64,000 nt of DNA, taken from the NCBI RefSeq assembly GCF_902499335.1, contig NZ_CABVQK010000002.1:496001-560000 (forward strand), written 5' to 3'. This document shows, one piece after another, positions 36,161 through 45,300 of this stretch. The stretch is from Burkholderia lata. GTDB lineage: Bacteria; Pseudomonadota; Gammaproteobacteria; Burkholderiales; Burkholderiaceae. How positions within the stretch are numbered: the first letter of the stretch is position 1; each line of letters opens with the position of its first letter. The notes under the pieces were generated by a model that was given only the letters and a program-made list of their open reading frames with translations, was not told the origin of the DNA and did no database searches. The position numbers and the translations under genes are program-made.

Positions 36161-39100
36161 CGCCGTCCCCCTTCCTGGAGTTGTTCGCTCGCGAGCCAGA
36201 CCGCTTCGATCCGTTCGCGATAGTCGCCCGGCTGCTGCCACAGGCCGCGCTGCATCGCCTCGACGAAGCGTTCGCAGATGCCGTGCAGCGCCTTCGGGTT
36301 GTGCCGCTCGATGAACGCGCGGGTGGCGTCGTCGAACAGGTATGCGTCGGCGACGAGCGCGTATTGATGGTCGGACAGCACGCGCGCGGTCGCGTCATAG
36401 CCGTACAGGTAGTCGACGGTCGCCGCCATCTCGGCCGCGCCCTTGTAGCCGTGACGCTTCACGCCGTCGAGCCATTTCGGGTTGACGACGCGCGAGCGGA
36501 TCACGCGCGCGATTTCCTCGCGCAGCGTGCGCATTTTCGGCGCGACCGGGTTCGCGTGATCGCCGTGGTAGATGCTCGGCTGCTGCCCCGACAGGTGCCG
36601 CACGGCCGCCGTCATCCCGCCCTGGAACTGGTAGTAGTCGTTCGAATCGAGGATGTCGTGCTCGCGGCTGTCCTGGTTCTGCACGACGACGTCGATCGTC
36701 GCGAGCCGCTCGCCGAACACGTCGGCCGCGGCGTCGCCCGCGCTGTTCTGCGCATACGCATGGCCGCCCCACTGGCGGTAGGCCTCGGCGAGATCGGCGT
36801 CGGTCTGCCAGCGGCGCTGGTCGATCAGGTCCTGCAGGCCCGCGCCGTAGCTGCCCGGCCGTGCGCCGAACACGCGCCAGCCGGCGCGGCGCCGCGCTTC
36901 GTCCGGTGCCACGCCCTGTGCGATCCATTGCTCGCGTTCGCGCTCGATGCGCGCACGGATCGGATTCAGCTCCTCGGGCTCGTCGAGCGCGGCCACTGCC
37001 TGCACGGCCGCGTCGAACAGGTGCATCAGGTTCGGGAACGCGTCGCGGAAGAAGCCCGACACGCGCAGCGTCACGTCGATGCGCGGCCGGTCGAAGATCT
37101 CGATCGGCAGGATCTCGAAGTCGGTCACGCGATGGCTGCCGTGCGCCCATTTCGGCCGCACGCCGAGCAGCGCGAACGCCTGCGCGATGTCGTCGCCGCC
37201 GGTACGCATCGTCGCCGTGCCCCATACCGACAGGCCGATTGCGCGCGGATAGTCGCCGTGATCCTGCAGATGGCGCTCGATCAGTTGCTGCGCGGATTTC
37301 AGGCCGAGCGACCACGCGGCCTGCGTCGGCACCGCGCGCGTGTCGACCGAGTAGAAGTTGCGGCCGGTCGGCAGCACGTCGGGGCGGCCGCGCGACGGCG
37401 AGCCGCTCGGCCCCGGCGGCACGAAGCGGCCGTCGAGCCCGCGCAGCAGCTGCCGCATTTCCTCGCCGCCGCACGCGTCGAGCGCGGGCAGCAGCGTCGC
37501 GCGCGCGCGTTCGATCACGGCGAGCGTATGCGGCCAGTCGCCGGGAGGCGTCGCGTCGGCGCCCGTGTTGCCGCCGTCCGCTGCGCACAGCCCGTCGAGC
37601 CATTGCTGCGCAAGCCGTTCGAGCCGTTCGCGCGTATCGCCCGCGTGGCGCCACGGCGATGCGTCGAGTGCCTGCAGGACGGCCGGCCGAGGTCCGGCCC
37701 ACGGCGCGGCCCAGTCGGCCGCGAGCGGATCGAAGTCGTCGCCGAGCATGAGATCGCGCGCGAGCGCGCCGATCAGCCCCGCGCGTGCGCCCTTGCCGTC
37801 GCCGACCGGAAAGCGCGCGAGCGCGAGCAGCGTGTCGCGCCGCTGGCGCTCGGCGGGCGACTCGCCGAACACGTGCAGCCCGTCGCGAATCTGCGCCTCC
37901 TTCAGTTCGCACAGCCACGCGTCGACGCGTGTGAGCAGCGCATCCTCGTCACCCGTATCGCGCGGCGGCGACACGCTCAGCTCGTCATGCAGCCGGTGCT
38001 CGGCGATCGTCGCGAGGATCGTCTTGCGCAGCAGCTTCGCGCGCCTTGCATCGACCATCAGCGCTTCGTAGTATTCGTCGACCTGCCGTTCGAGATCCTG
38101 CAGCGGGCCGTAGTTTTCGGCGCGCGTGAGCGGCGGCATCAGGTGATCGATGATCACGGCCTGCGCGCGGCGCTTCGCCTGGCTGCCCTCGCCCGGATCG
38201 TTGACGATGAACGGGTACAGGTGCGGCAGCGGCCCGAGAGTCAGGTCGGGCCAGCACGCGTCGGACAGCGCGACGCTCTTGCCCGGCAGCCATTCGAGGT
38301 TGCCGTGCTTGCCGAGGTGGATGACCGCGTCGATGCGATACGCATCGCGCAGCCAGAAATAGAACGCGAGATACGCGTGCGGCGGCACGAGATCCGCGTC
38401 GTGGTAGCTCGCATAGTCGTTCTCGCCGCGCGAGCGCGACGGCTGGATGCCGACGAACACGTTGCCCGCGCGCCAGCCGGCGATCGTGAAGCGCCCTTGC
38501 CGCAGCGTCGGGTCGGCTTCGGGCGGGCCCCAGCGTTCGTTCAGCGCGTCGCGCACGGCCGCCGGCAGCCGCGCGAAACGCGCGACGTAGTCCGCCAGCG
38601 GGAAGCTCTGGAATGCGGGACGCAATGCATGCACGGCCGCGTCGTTGGTCACGCCTTCGGTGAGCCGCGCGATCAGCGCGTCGCCGTCGGGCGGCAGGTC
38701 GGCCACCGCGTAGCCCGCGTCGCGCAGCGCCGCGAGCACGCGCAGTGCGGACGCCGGCGTGTCGAGCCCGACGCCGTTGCCGATCCGCCCTTCGCTTTGC
38801 GGATAGTTCGCGAGAATCAGCCCGACGCGCTTGTCGATGTTGTCGAGCGTGCGCAGCCGGCACCAGCCGCGCGCGAGCGCCGCGACGAACGCGATCCGTT
38901 CGGCGTCCGGCTGGTAGCGCACGACGTCGACCTCGGTGTGCGGACAGCGGTACGCGAGCCCCTTGAAGCTCACCGCGCGCGTGACGATGCGGCCGTCGAC
39001 TTCCGGCAGCGCGATGTGCATCGCGATATCGCGCGCATGCAGGCCCTGGTTGTCGGCCACCCACGCGTCGCGATTGCCGCCGGACAGGATCACCTGCAAT

Positions 39101-39966
39101 ACCGGCGCATCGCCGGCGAGCACGTCGTGTTCGGGGCTGTCGATCGCGCCGGCCGCGAACGCGGTCGTGTTCAGCACGAGCGCGACGCCGTGCGTGTCAC
39201 AGAGCTGCGTGATGACTTCGCGGCTCACCGCGTCCTTCAGCGACGTGACCGCGATCGGCAGCGGATTCAGCCCTTCGTCGACGAGTGCGTCGGCCAGCGC
39301 ATCGAACACGGCCGTGTTCGCGGCCTGCCAGTGCGCGCGATAGAACAGGATCGCGACGACGGGCGCGCCGGGCGTCCAGCGCGGCCGCCAGTCGTCGACG
39401 CTCGCACGGTCGCGCGCCGGGTGATACAGCGCCGCGGCCGGCAGCGGGCGCGGCAGTTCGGGTTCGTCGCCGAACCCGAGCGTGTGGAATGCAATGCTGC
39501 GCAGCAGCGCTTCGGCGTTGTGCACGCCGCCTTCACGCAGATAGCGCCACCACAGCCGGCACAGGTCGGGCGCGACCGTGCTCTTCGCGACGAGGTTCGG
39601 GTCTTCCTGCAGGTCGCCCGAGAACATCGCGAGCTGCTGCCCGCGCTTCGACGCGAGCGACACGGCCTGCTCGATCCCGTACGGCCAGTACGCCTCGCCG
39701 CCGAGATGGTCGATCACGACCGACTTCGCGTGCTGCAGCACGTCGTCGACGTAGAAGTCGACCGACGCCGGCTGCCGCAGGAACGTGACGTTCGCGAGCC
39801 GCACGCTCGGGAAGCCCGCCGGCAGGTGCGGCACGACGCTCGCGAGCAGCGACAGCGTCGTGTCGGCCGAACTCAGGATCACGATATCGGCCGGCTGCTG
39901 GTCGATCCGGACGACACCCTGCGTATCGTCGACGAAGCCGCCCGGTGTGGTGCGCAGCAGATGCAT
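36157..39966 (-). CDS. cobN: Cobaltochelatase large subunit CobN
   Basis: The 1269-residue protein is the porphyrin-binding subunit that inserts cobalt into hydrogenobyrinate diamide. The length is usual. Family marks include VVIDHLGGEAYWPYGIEQAV, AILFYRAHWQAANTAVFDAL, VIHLGKHGNLEWLPGKSVAL, RYLYPF-like segment LPHLYPFIVNDPGEGSQAKR and DSNDYYQFQGGMTAAVRHLS. The ATG at 39966 lies 6 bp after the cobW stop, and the stop overlaps the chlI start, so cobW-cobN-chlI/D form one transcript, under control of the riboswitch upstream of cobW. Confidence 0.96.
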   Translation of the reverse strand: MHLLRTTPGGFVDDTQGVVRIDQQPADIVILSSADTTLSLLASVVPHLPAGFPSVRLANVTFLRQPASVDFYVDDVLQHAKSVVIDHLGGEAYWPYGIEQAVSLASKRGQQLAMFSGDLQEDPNLVAKSTVAPDLCRLWWRYLREGGVHNAEALLRSIAFHTLGFGDEPELPRPLPAAALYHPARDRASVDDWRPRWTPGAPVVAILFYRAHWQAANTAVFDALADALVDEGLNPLPIAVTSLKDAVSREVITQLCDTHGVALVLNTTAFAAGAIDSPEHDVLAGDAPVLQVILSGGNRDAWVADNQGLHARDIAMHIALPEVDGRIVTRAVSFKGLAYRCPHTEVDVVRYQPDAERIAFVAALARGWCRLRTLDNIDKRVGLILANYPQSEGRIGNGVGLDTPASALRVLAALRDAGYAVADLPPDGDALIARLTEGVTNDAAVHALRPAFQSFPLADYVARFARLPAAVRDALNERWGPPEADPTLRQGRFTIAGWRAGNVFVGIQPSRSRGENDYASYHDADLVPPHAYLAFYFWLRDAYRIDAVIHLGKHGNLEWLPGKSVALSDACWPDLTLGPLPHLYPFIVNDPGEGSQAKRRAQAVIIDHLMPPLTRAENYGPLQDLERQVDEYYEALMVDARRAKLLRKTILATIAEHRLHDELSVSPPRDTGDEDALLTRVDAWLCELKEAQIRDGLHVFGESPAERQRRDTLLALARFPVGDGKGARAGLIGALARDLMLGDDFDPLAADWAAPWAGPRPAVLQALDASPWRHAGDTRERLERLAQQWLDGLCAADGGNTGADATPPGDWPHTLAVIERARATLLPALDACGGEEMRQLLRGLDGRFVPPGPSGSPSRGRPDVLPTGRNFYSVDTRAVPTQAAWSLGLKSAQQLIERHLQDHGDYPRAIGLSVWGTATMRTGGDDIAQAFALLGVRPKWAHGSHRVTDFEILPIEIFDRPRIDVTLRVSGFFRDAFPNLMHLFDAAVQAVAALDEPEELNPIRARIEREREQWIAQGVAPDEARRRAGWRVFGARPGSYGAGLQDLIDQRRWQTDADLAEAYRQWGGHAYAQNSAGDAAADVFGERLATIDVVVQNQDSREHDILDSNDYYQFQGGMTAAVRHLSGQQPSIYHGDHANPVAPKMRTLREEIARVIRSRVVNPKWLDGVKRHGYKGAAEMAATVDYLYGYDATARVLSDHQYALVADAYLFDDATRAFIERHNPKALHGICERFVEAMQRGLWQQPGDYRERIEAVWLASEQLQEGGRR

Positions 39967-39972
39967 CGTGCG

Positions 39973-41061
39973 TTACGCCTGTTGCGGCTCGGCCGCGCAC
40001 GCCGCGTCGAACGCGCGTTGCAGCGCGGCCGCGTCGAGATCCTCGCCGATCAGCACGAAGCGGCTCGCGCGCGTTTCGCCGTCCTGCCAGCGACGGTCGA
40101 AATAGCTGTCGAAGCGGCGCCCGACGCCCTGGATCACGAGCCGCATCGGCGCGCCGGGCAGCGCGGCGAAGCCTTTCGCGCGATAGATCGTGTGCGCCTC
40201 GACGACGCGCTGCAGCGCCGCGATCGTCGCTTCGCGCGTGCCGGCGTCGCCCGACACGACCACCGAGTCGAAATCGTCGTGATGGTGATCGTGATCGCCG
40301 TCGTCGGCCGAGCCGTGATGATCGTGACGCAGGTGGATCGTTTCTTCCGATGCCGATTCGAGGCCGAGCAGCAGTGCGAGGTCGAGTTCGCCGCGCGTCG
40401 CGCGCACGATCTTCACCTGCGGCGGGATTTCGTCGCGGATCGCGGTTTCGATCTGCGCAAACTCCGTGTCGCCGACGAGATCGGCCTTGTTCACGATCAC
40501 GAGATCGGCGGACGACAGTTGATCGGCGAACAGCTCGTGCAGCGGCGATTCGTGGTCGAGGTTCGGATCGGCGCGGCGCTGCGCGTCGACGGCCTGCGGG
40601 TTTTCCGCGAACTGGCCGCTTGCGGCGGCCGGCCCGTCGACGACGGTCACGACCGCGTCGACCGTGAAGCTGTTGCGGATCGTCGGCCAGTTGAACGCCT
40701 GCACGAGCGGCTTCGGCAGCGCGAGGCCCGAGGTTTCGATCAGCACGTGGTCGATGTCCGCGCGGCGCTCGACGAGCGCTTCCATCACCGGATAGAACTC
40801 TTCCTGCACGGTGCAGCACAGGCAGCCGTTCGCGAGTTCGTAGAGCTGGCCCGCCGCTTCGCCCTGCGCGCCCTCGGCATCCTCGCAGCCGATGCCGCAG
40901 CCCTTGAGGATTTCGCCGTCGATGCCGAGCTCGCCGAATTCGTTGACGATCACCGCGATGCGGCGGCCTTCGGCATGCTGCAGGATGTGGCGCATCAGCG
41001 TCGTCTTGCCGCTGCCGAGAAAGCCCGTGACGATCGTGACGGGAAGCTTGCGTAGGGTCAT
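39973..41061 (-). CDS. cobW: CobW-family GTPase/metallochaperone
   Basis: The 362-residue protein is a G3E GTPase. It has the P-loop VTGFLGSGKTTLMRHIL, the metal site LANGCLCCTVQEEF (CxCC), ETSGLALPKPL and the NKAD motif. A His/Asp-rich loop, HDHHGSADDGDHDHHHDD, precedes the C-terminal domain and probably binds metal. CobW delivers Co(II) to the chelatase. It begins a coupled cobW-cobN-chlI/D set, and the small ORF at 41087-41203 ends 25 bp upstream. Confidence 0.95.
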   Translation of the reverse strand: MTLRKLPVTIVTGFLGSGKTTLMRHILQHAEGRRIAVIVNEFGELGIDGEILKGCGIGCEDAEGAQGEAAGQLYELANGCLCCTVQEEFYPVMEALVERRADIDHVLIETSGLALPKPLVQAFNWPTIRNSFTVDAVVTVVDGPAAASGQFAENPQAVDAQRRADPNLDHESPLHELFADQLSSADLVIVNKADLVGDTEFAQIETAIRDEIPPQVKIVRATRGELDLALLLGLESASEETIHLRHDHHGSADDGDHDHHHDDFDSVVVSGDAGTREATIAALQRVVEAHTIYRAKGFAALPGAPMRLVIQGVGRRFDSYFDRRWQDGETRASRFVLIGEDLDAAALQRAFDAACAAEPQQA

Positions 41062-41086
41062 GGTAGGTCCGGTGTCGAAGATGGAA

Positions 41087-41203
41087 TCAGGACGGGATCG
41101 TCGCGTCGATGGCGGCGTGGCAGCTCATCTGGCGGATCGCAGGCGTGCCGCCGCGCGGTCCGGACGGACAGTCGCGGGACAGGTGGTACGACGAATCGGA
41201 CAT
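41087..41203 (-). CDS. 38-residue ORF between B12 riboswitch and cobW
   Basis: A short frame opens MSDSSYHLSRDCPSGP and has a good AAGGA site 7-8 bp upstream of its ATG (41203). It contains Cys12, Cys28 and His29 with His7 (possible metal ligands) and ends 25 bp before cobW, inside the leader of the riboswitch-controlled operon. It could be a small protein or a leader ORF. Codon bias is GC-rich but the length is too short to judge. Confidence 0.45.
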   Translation of the reverse strand: MSDSSYHLSRDCPSGPRGGTPAIRQMSCHAAIDATIPS

Positions 41204-41406
41204 GGTGCTTCCTTGCGAACGGTCGACATCGTGAGTGCCAACACGGCTGCCGCTGGCCCGCTGCACGCCGCCTGCCGTTCACCGCGCCGGCCGGCGCGGG
41301 TTCGCGCAGGGACGGATCGGCGGAGGAAACGGGCGGCACGCGGGCGTCGGGCCTGCTGCGGCCGTGGACGATGCGCCGCCTCCCCGCGGCGCTGAACCCC
41401 AACGTT

Positions 41407-41611
41407 TAGGCCGGTATCCGGGCTGGCGAACACGCCGCTTCGCCTTCCCGAATGCACGCGGCATCCAGTGGCGGTCGTCCGCATGCGCGCGGCATGCGGC
41501 GAAGCGGCGTTGCGTCACACTTGCGCGCGACGCGTTCGCTTACCGTTGCGGGGGCAGCACAGGTTGGCTCGACTGCGGCGCAGGCAGGCTTCCTGTTTCC
41601 CGTTTAACTGC
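41407..41611 (-). ncRNA. Cobalamin riboswitch upstream of cobW
   Basis: On the minus strand the leader shows the B12 riboswitch order: ACGGGAAACAGGAAGCCTG, CTGCCCCCGCAACGGTAAGC, GCCACTGG, CGGGAAGGCGAAGC and the 3' element AGCCCGGATACCGGCC. It precedes the 38-codon ORF, cobW, cobN and chlI/D and should repress them when adenosylcobalamin is plentiful. Confidence 0.93.
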
Positions 41612-41813
41612 GCACGCCGGAGCGGCGCGCGCGAGCACCAAAACGCGTGCGAGTGTAGGCGGCGGTGCGGGGAGCGTCAAGGCGGTGCGGGCCGCCAGGC
41701 CCGGTTTCCCATGCCCGGCACGCGTGGCCGGAAGCCGTGCGCGGCGGTTCGCGCGGGTGGATCGCTGTGCTATCGTATGCGCCGCGTTCGGTGCTCGCAT
41801 GCGCATTCCGCGC

Positions 41814-41991
41814 CTGCAGTTAAACGGGAAACAGGAGGCGGACCACCGCCCGGCCTGTGCTGTCCCCGCAACGGTACGCCGCCCGCGCGACGCGCTTCCC
41901 CGCGCACGCGCCCATGCCGCCCACGATGCCACTGCCCTTCAGCCGGGCGGGAAGGCTGCGGCCTGGCAAGCGGCCAGCCCGGATACCGGCC
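41814..41991 (+). ncRNA. Cobalamin riboswitch upstream of cobA
   Basis: The plus-strand leader begins GCAGTTAAACGGGAAACAGG, then shows CTGTCCCCGCAACGGTA, GCCACTGC, GGGCGGGAAGGCTGC and CAGCCCGGATACCGGCC, the full set of B12-riboswitch motifs. It lies head-to-head with the cobW riboswitch about 200 bp away and controls cobA-cobE-cobO-cobB. A 188-nt leader without an ORF follows to cobA. Confidence 0.93.
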
Positions 41992-42178
41992 GACGCAAGG
42001 GGCGAGCCCGACGCTCGCCGAACGCCCGATCCGCGGGGGACGGATGGGGTGCGCATTCCGCCCGCGTCCGCGCGGGCTTCGTTCGATCCGTCATGCCTGA
42101 CCTGTCCGCCGGCCGCCGCCGCGCCGCCTGCCTGCCCTTTTTCACTGTTTCGACACGGTGCGCGCCGTGCCACGCCCG

Positions 42179-42928
42179 ATGAGCCGCGCCTGGCTCATCG
42201 GCGCCGGCCCCGGCGACGCCGACCTGCTGACGCTCAAGGCCGCCCACGCGATCGGCACGGCGGACGTGCTGCTCGTCGACGATCTCGTGAATCCCGACGT
42301 GCTGCGCCATGCGCGTGCCGATGCGCTCATCGAGCACGTCGGCAAGCGCGGCGGTCATGCGTCGACGCCGCAGGAGGCGATCGTCGCCGCGATGCTCGCG
42401 CATCTGCGAGCAGGCCGCAGCGTCGCGCGGCTCAAGGGCGGCGATCCGTTCGTGTTCGGCCGCGGCGGCGAGGAGCTGGCCGCGCTCGGCGCGGCGGGAT
42501 TCCCGGTCGAGGTCGTGAACGGCGTCACCGCGGGCATCGCCGCGCCGGCCGCAATCGGCATACCGGTCACGCAGCGCGGCGACGCGCAGGGGGTGATCTT
42601 CGTCACGGGCCACGGCGCGGGCGCCGATGAACCCGACTGGCGCGCGCTCGCCGCCACGCGCATGACGATCGTCGTCTACATGGGCATCCGCCGGCTCGAC
42701 GCGATTGCAACCGCGCTGCGCGACGGCGGCCTGCCCGGCGATACGCCGTGCGCGGCGATCGAGAACGCGACGCGCCCCGGGCAGCGGCACGTGCTCGCGA
42801 CGCTCGACACGCTCGTCGAACGCGTCAGCGCAACCGGCATCGGCTCGCCGGCGATCGTCGTGATCGGCCGCGTCGCGGCGTTCGCCGACGATCCCGCGGT
42901 ACGTGCCGCGCTCGGCAGCGGCGCATGA
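42179..42928 (+). CDS. cobA: Uroporphyrinogen-III C-methyltransferase
   Basis: The 249-residue SAM enzyme methylates uroporphyrinogen III at C2 and C7 to give precorrin-2, the branch point to corrins. AWLIGAGPGDADLLTLKAAH and RLKGGDPFVFGRGGEELAAL are diagnostic, as is VVNGVTAGIAAPA. The ATG at 42179 was chosen because it gives the family N-terminus; an upstream GTG at 42158 is possible, and neither has a good ribosome binding site. Its stop overlaps the cobE start (ATGA). Confidence 0.95.
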   Translation: MSRAWLIGAGPGDADLLTLKAAHAIGTADVLLVDDLVNPDVLRHARADALIEHVGKRGGHASTPQEAIVAAMLAHLRAGRSVARLKGGDPFVFGRGGEELAALGAAGFPVEVVNGVTAGIAAPAAIGIPVTQRGDAQGVIFVTGHGAGADEPDWRALAATRMTIVVYMGIRRLDAIATALRDGGLPGDTPCAAIENATRPGQRHVLATLDTLVERVSATGIGSPAIVVIGRVAAFADDPAVRAALGSGA

Positions 42929-43302
42929 TGCGCGTCGCGCTCGGCGTCGGTTTCCGCGCGGGCGTGACGGCCGCGCAGCTCGATGCCGCGATCCGCGCGG
43001 CGCTGACGCTGTACCCGGCCGCCGAACCGGCGCTCGTCGCCACGCTCGCCGACAAGGCGCGTGACCGCGCGCTGCGCACGTTGTGCGCGCGGCGCGGCTG
43101 GCCGCTGGTTGCGTTCGACGCGGCGCAACTCGCGAGCCGCCCCGAACTGGCCGCGAGCGGCCCGTCGGGTGCCGCGCTCGCCCGCTTCGGCGTCGCGGGC
43201 GTGGCCGAGCCGTGCGCGCAGCTCGCGGCACCGCACGGCCGGCTGCTGGGCCCCAAATCCATCCGGGACGGCGTGACGGTCGCACTCGCCGGCCCGCTCT
43301 GA
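42925..43302 (+). CDS. cobE: CobE / CbiG C-terminal-domain protein
   Basis: The 125-residue protein opens MMRVALGVGFRAGVTAAQLD and contains VATLADKARDRALRTLCARR and SGAALARFGVAGVAEPCAQL, which match the stand-alone CobE/CbiG C-terminal domain. Its role in the aerobic pathway is poorly defined. The start could also be the second ATG at 42928. It overlaps cobA by 4 bp. A similar but degenerate domain is found inside the cobJ fusion. Confidence 0.9.
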   Translation: MMRVALGVGFRAGVTAAQLDAAIRAALTLYPAAEPALVATLADKARDRALRTLCARRGWPLVAFDAAQLASRPELAASGPSGAALARFGVAGVAEPCAQLAAPHGRLLGPKSIRDGVTVALAGPL

Positions 43303-43339
43303 ATCCTTTGTTTCGCTTTCTTTCGACAGGACGAATCCG

Positions 43340-43942
43340 ATGAAAACCGACGCCGAATCCCATCAACGGATGACCGAACGCCGCCGTGCGGGCCACGAGA
43401 AGAAGCAGGCCGCCGCCACCCATGAAAAGGGCCTGCTGATCGTCAACACCGGCAACGGCAAGGGCAAGAGCACGGCCGCGTTCGGCATGGCCGTGCGCGT
43501 GCTGGGCCACGGCATGCGGCTCGGCGTCGTGCAGTTCATCAAAGGCGCGCTGCACACGTCCGAGCGCGACTTCCTCGGCGCGGTGGCCGAATGCGATTTC
43601 GTCACGATGGGCGACGGCTATACGTGGAACACGCAGAACCGCGACGCCGACATCGCGACCGCGCGCAAGGGCTGGGACGAGGCGCGCCGGATGATCGAAA
43701 GCGGCGACTACCGGATGGTGATCCTCGACGAGCTGAACACGGTGCTGAAGTACGAATACCTGCCGCTCGACGAAGTGCTCGCGACGCTGGCCGCGCGTCC
43801 CGATTCGGTGCACGTCGTCGTGACCGGGCGGCATGCGCCCGACGCGCTGATCGACGCGGCCGACCTCGTCACCGAAATGCGGCTCGTCAAGCATCCGTAC
43901 AAGGAGCAAGGCGTGAAGGCGCAGCGCGGCGTGGAGTTCTGA
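43340..43942 (+). CDS. cobO: Cob(I)yrinic acid a,c-diamide adenosyltransferase
   Basis: The 200-residue protein is a CobA/BtuR/CobO-type adenosyltransferase that transfers the 5'-deoxyadenosyl group of ATP to cob(I)alamin or its precursors. The P-loop is VNTGNGKGKSTAAFGMAVR, followed by VVQFIKGALHTSERDF and VILDELNTVLKYEYLPLDEV; MRLVKHPYKEQGVKAQRGVE is the typical C-terminus. AGGA precedes the ATG. It lies 37 bp after cobE and 2 bp before cobB. Confidence 0.96.
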   Translation: MKTDAESHQRMTERRRAGHEKKQAAATHEKGLLIVNTGNGKGKSTAAFGMAVRVLGHGMRLGVVQFIKGALHTSERDFLGAVAECDFVTMGDGYTWNTQNRDADIATARKGWDEARRMIESGDYRMVILDELNTVLKYEYLPLDEVLATLAARPDSVHVVVTGRHAPDALIDAADLVTEMRLVKHPYKEQGVKAQRGVEF

Positions 43943-43944
43943 GC

Positions 43945-45249
43945 ATGCCGGCCTGCCCCGCGCTGTTCGTCAGTGCGCCCGCGTCGGGCCAGGGCAAGAC
44001 GTCGGTGACGGCCGGCCTCGCGCGGCTGCACCGCCGGCTCGGCCGCCGCGTGCGCGTGTTCAAGACCGGGCCCGATTTTCTCGATCCGATGCTGCTCGAG
44101 CGCGCGAGCGGCGCGCCCGTGCATGCGCTCGACCTCGGGATGGTCGGCGAGGCCGGCTGCCGCGCGCTGCTTGCCGACGCCGCGCGCGATGCCGACCTGA
44201 TCCTGATCGAAGGCGTGATGGGGCTGTTCGACGGCACGCCGAGCAGTGCCGACCTCGCGGCCGCGTTCGGCGTGCCGGTCGTCGCGGTGATTTCCGCGAA
44301 GTCGATGGCGCAGACGTTCGCGGCGATCGCGTTCGGGCTCGCGCGGTTCCGGGCGGGACTTCCGTTTCACGGCGTGCTGGCGAATCGCGTCGGCTCGGCC
44401 CGGCATGCGGAACTGCTGCAACAGGCGTTGCCCGACGACTTGCGCTGGCTCGGGCACATGCCCGCCGATGCGGGCATCGCGCTGCCGGAGCGGCATCTCG
44501 GCCTGCACCAGCCGAACGACATCGACGATCTCGATGCGCGGCTCGATCGCGCGGCCGATGCACTCGCGCAAACGGCGCTTGCCGAGTTGCCGCCGGCTGT
44601 TGCGTTCGCGGAACCGGATGCAGCAGCGCCGCTGCCGCGTGCGCTCGCCGGCAAGCGGATCGCGGTGGCGCGCGATGTTGCGTTTTCGTTCATCTATCCG
44701 GCGAATCTCGCCTTGCTCGACACGCTCGGTGCGCAGGTGCGATTCTTCTCGCCGCTCGCCGACGAACCCGTGCCGGACGACTGCGACGCACTGTTCCTGC
44801 CGGGCGGGTATCCGGAACTGCATGCGGCAAGGCTCGCCGCGAATGCCACGACCGCGCGGTCGATTCACGCACACGCGGCAGCGGACAAGCCGATCGTCGC
44901 GGAATGCGGAGGGATGGTGTATCTGTGCGAATCGCTGACCGATGTGGACGGCGTGACGACGCCGATGCTGGGGTTGTTGCCGGGTCAGGCGACGATGCAG
45001 CGCCGGTTCGCGGCGCTCGGCATGCAGCAGCTGGACATGCGCACGGGGACGATGCGCGGTCATACGTTCCATTATTCGCGGCTCGATACGCCGCTGGCGC
45101 CGGTGGCGACGGCTGCCCGGCCCGATGGGGCGCCCGGCAGCGGTGAAGCCGTTTATCAGACGGGCCCGATCGTCGCGACGTATATGCACATGTACTGGCC
45201 GTCGAATCCAGAGATGGCAGCGGCGCTGTTCGGCGGTACGGCGTTCTGA
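43945..45249 (+). CDS. cobB: Hydrogenobyrinic acid a,c-diamide synthase
   Basis: The 434-residue protein amidates the a and c side chains using ATP and glutamine. The N-terminal domain has the nucleotide site VSAPASGQGKTSVTAGLARL, followed by KTGPDFLDPMLLERASG. The C-terminal class I glutaminase-like domain carries the nucleophile in VAECGGMVYLCESLTDV and its His in IVATYMHMYWPSNPE. It starts 2 bp after the cobO stop. It prepares the substrate for the CobN chelatase and is the last gene of the riboswitch-controlled cobA operon. Confidence 0.95.
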   Translation: MPACPALFVSAPASGQGKTSVTAGLARLHRRLGRRVRVFKTGPDFLDPMLLERASGAPVHALDLGMVGEAGCRALLADAARDADLILIEGVMGLFDGTPSSADLAAAFGVPVVAVISAKSMAQTFAAIAFGLARFRAGLPFHGVLANRVGSARHAELLQQALPDDLRWLGHMPADAGIALPERHLGLHQPNDIDDLDARLDRAADALAQTALAELPPAVAFAEPDAAAPLPRALAGKRIAVARDVAFSFIYPANLALLDTLGAQVRFFSPLADEPVPDDCDALFLPGGYPELHAARLAANATTARSIHAHAAADKPIVAECGGMVYLCESLTDVDGVTTPMLGLLPGQATMQRRFAALGMQQLDMRTGTMRGHTFHYSRLDTPLAPVATAARPDGAPGSGEAVYQTGPIVATYMHMYWPSNPEMAAALFGGTAF

Positions 45250-45261
45250 CGGAACGCGATG

Positions 45262-45300
45262 AAGCGCCGGGAGGTCAGGGTTTTTCGCGGCCCGGCGCTT
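45262..45300. terminator. Bidirectional terminator-like hairpin
   Basis: A perfect 10-bp inverted repeat AAGCGCCGGG (45262-45271) / CCCGGCGCTT (45291-45300) lies just after cobB and across the stop of the convergent lipoprotein gene. The 19-nt loop contains a T run. It probably terminates both genes. Confidence 0.6.

Noticed and set aside
36181-41055. A very long plus-strand open frame (about 1600 codons) opposite cobN and cobW.
   Set aside because: It mirrors cobN/cobW in a GC-rich genome; codon bias, motifs and start signals all belong to the minus strand.
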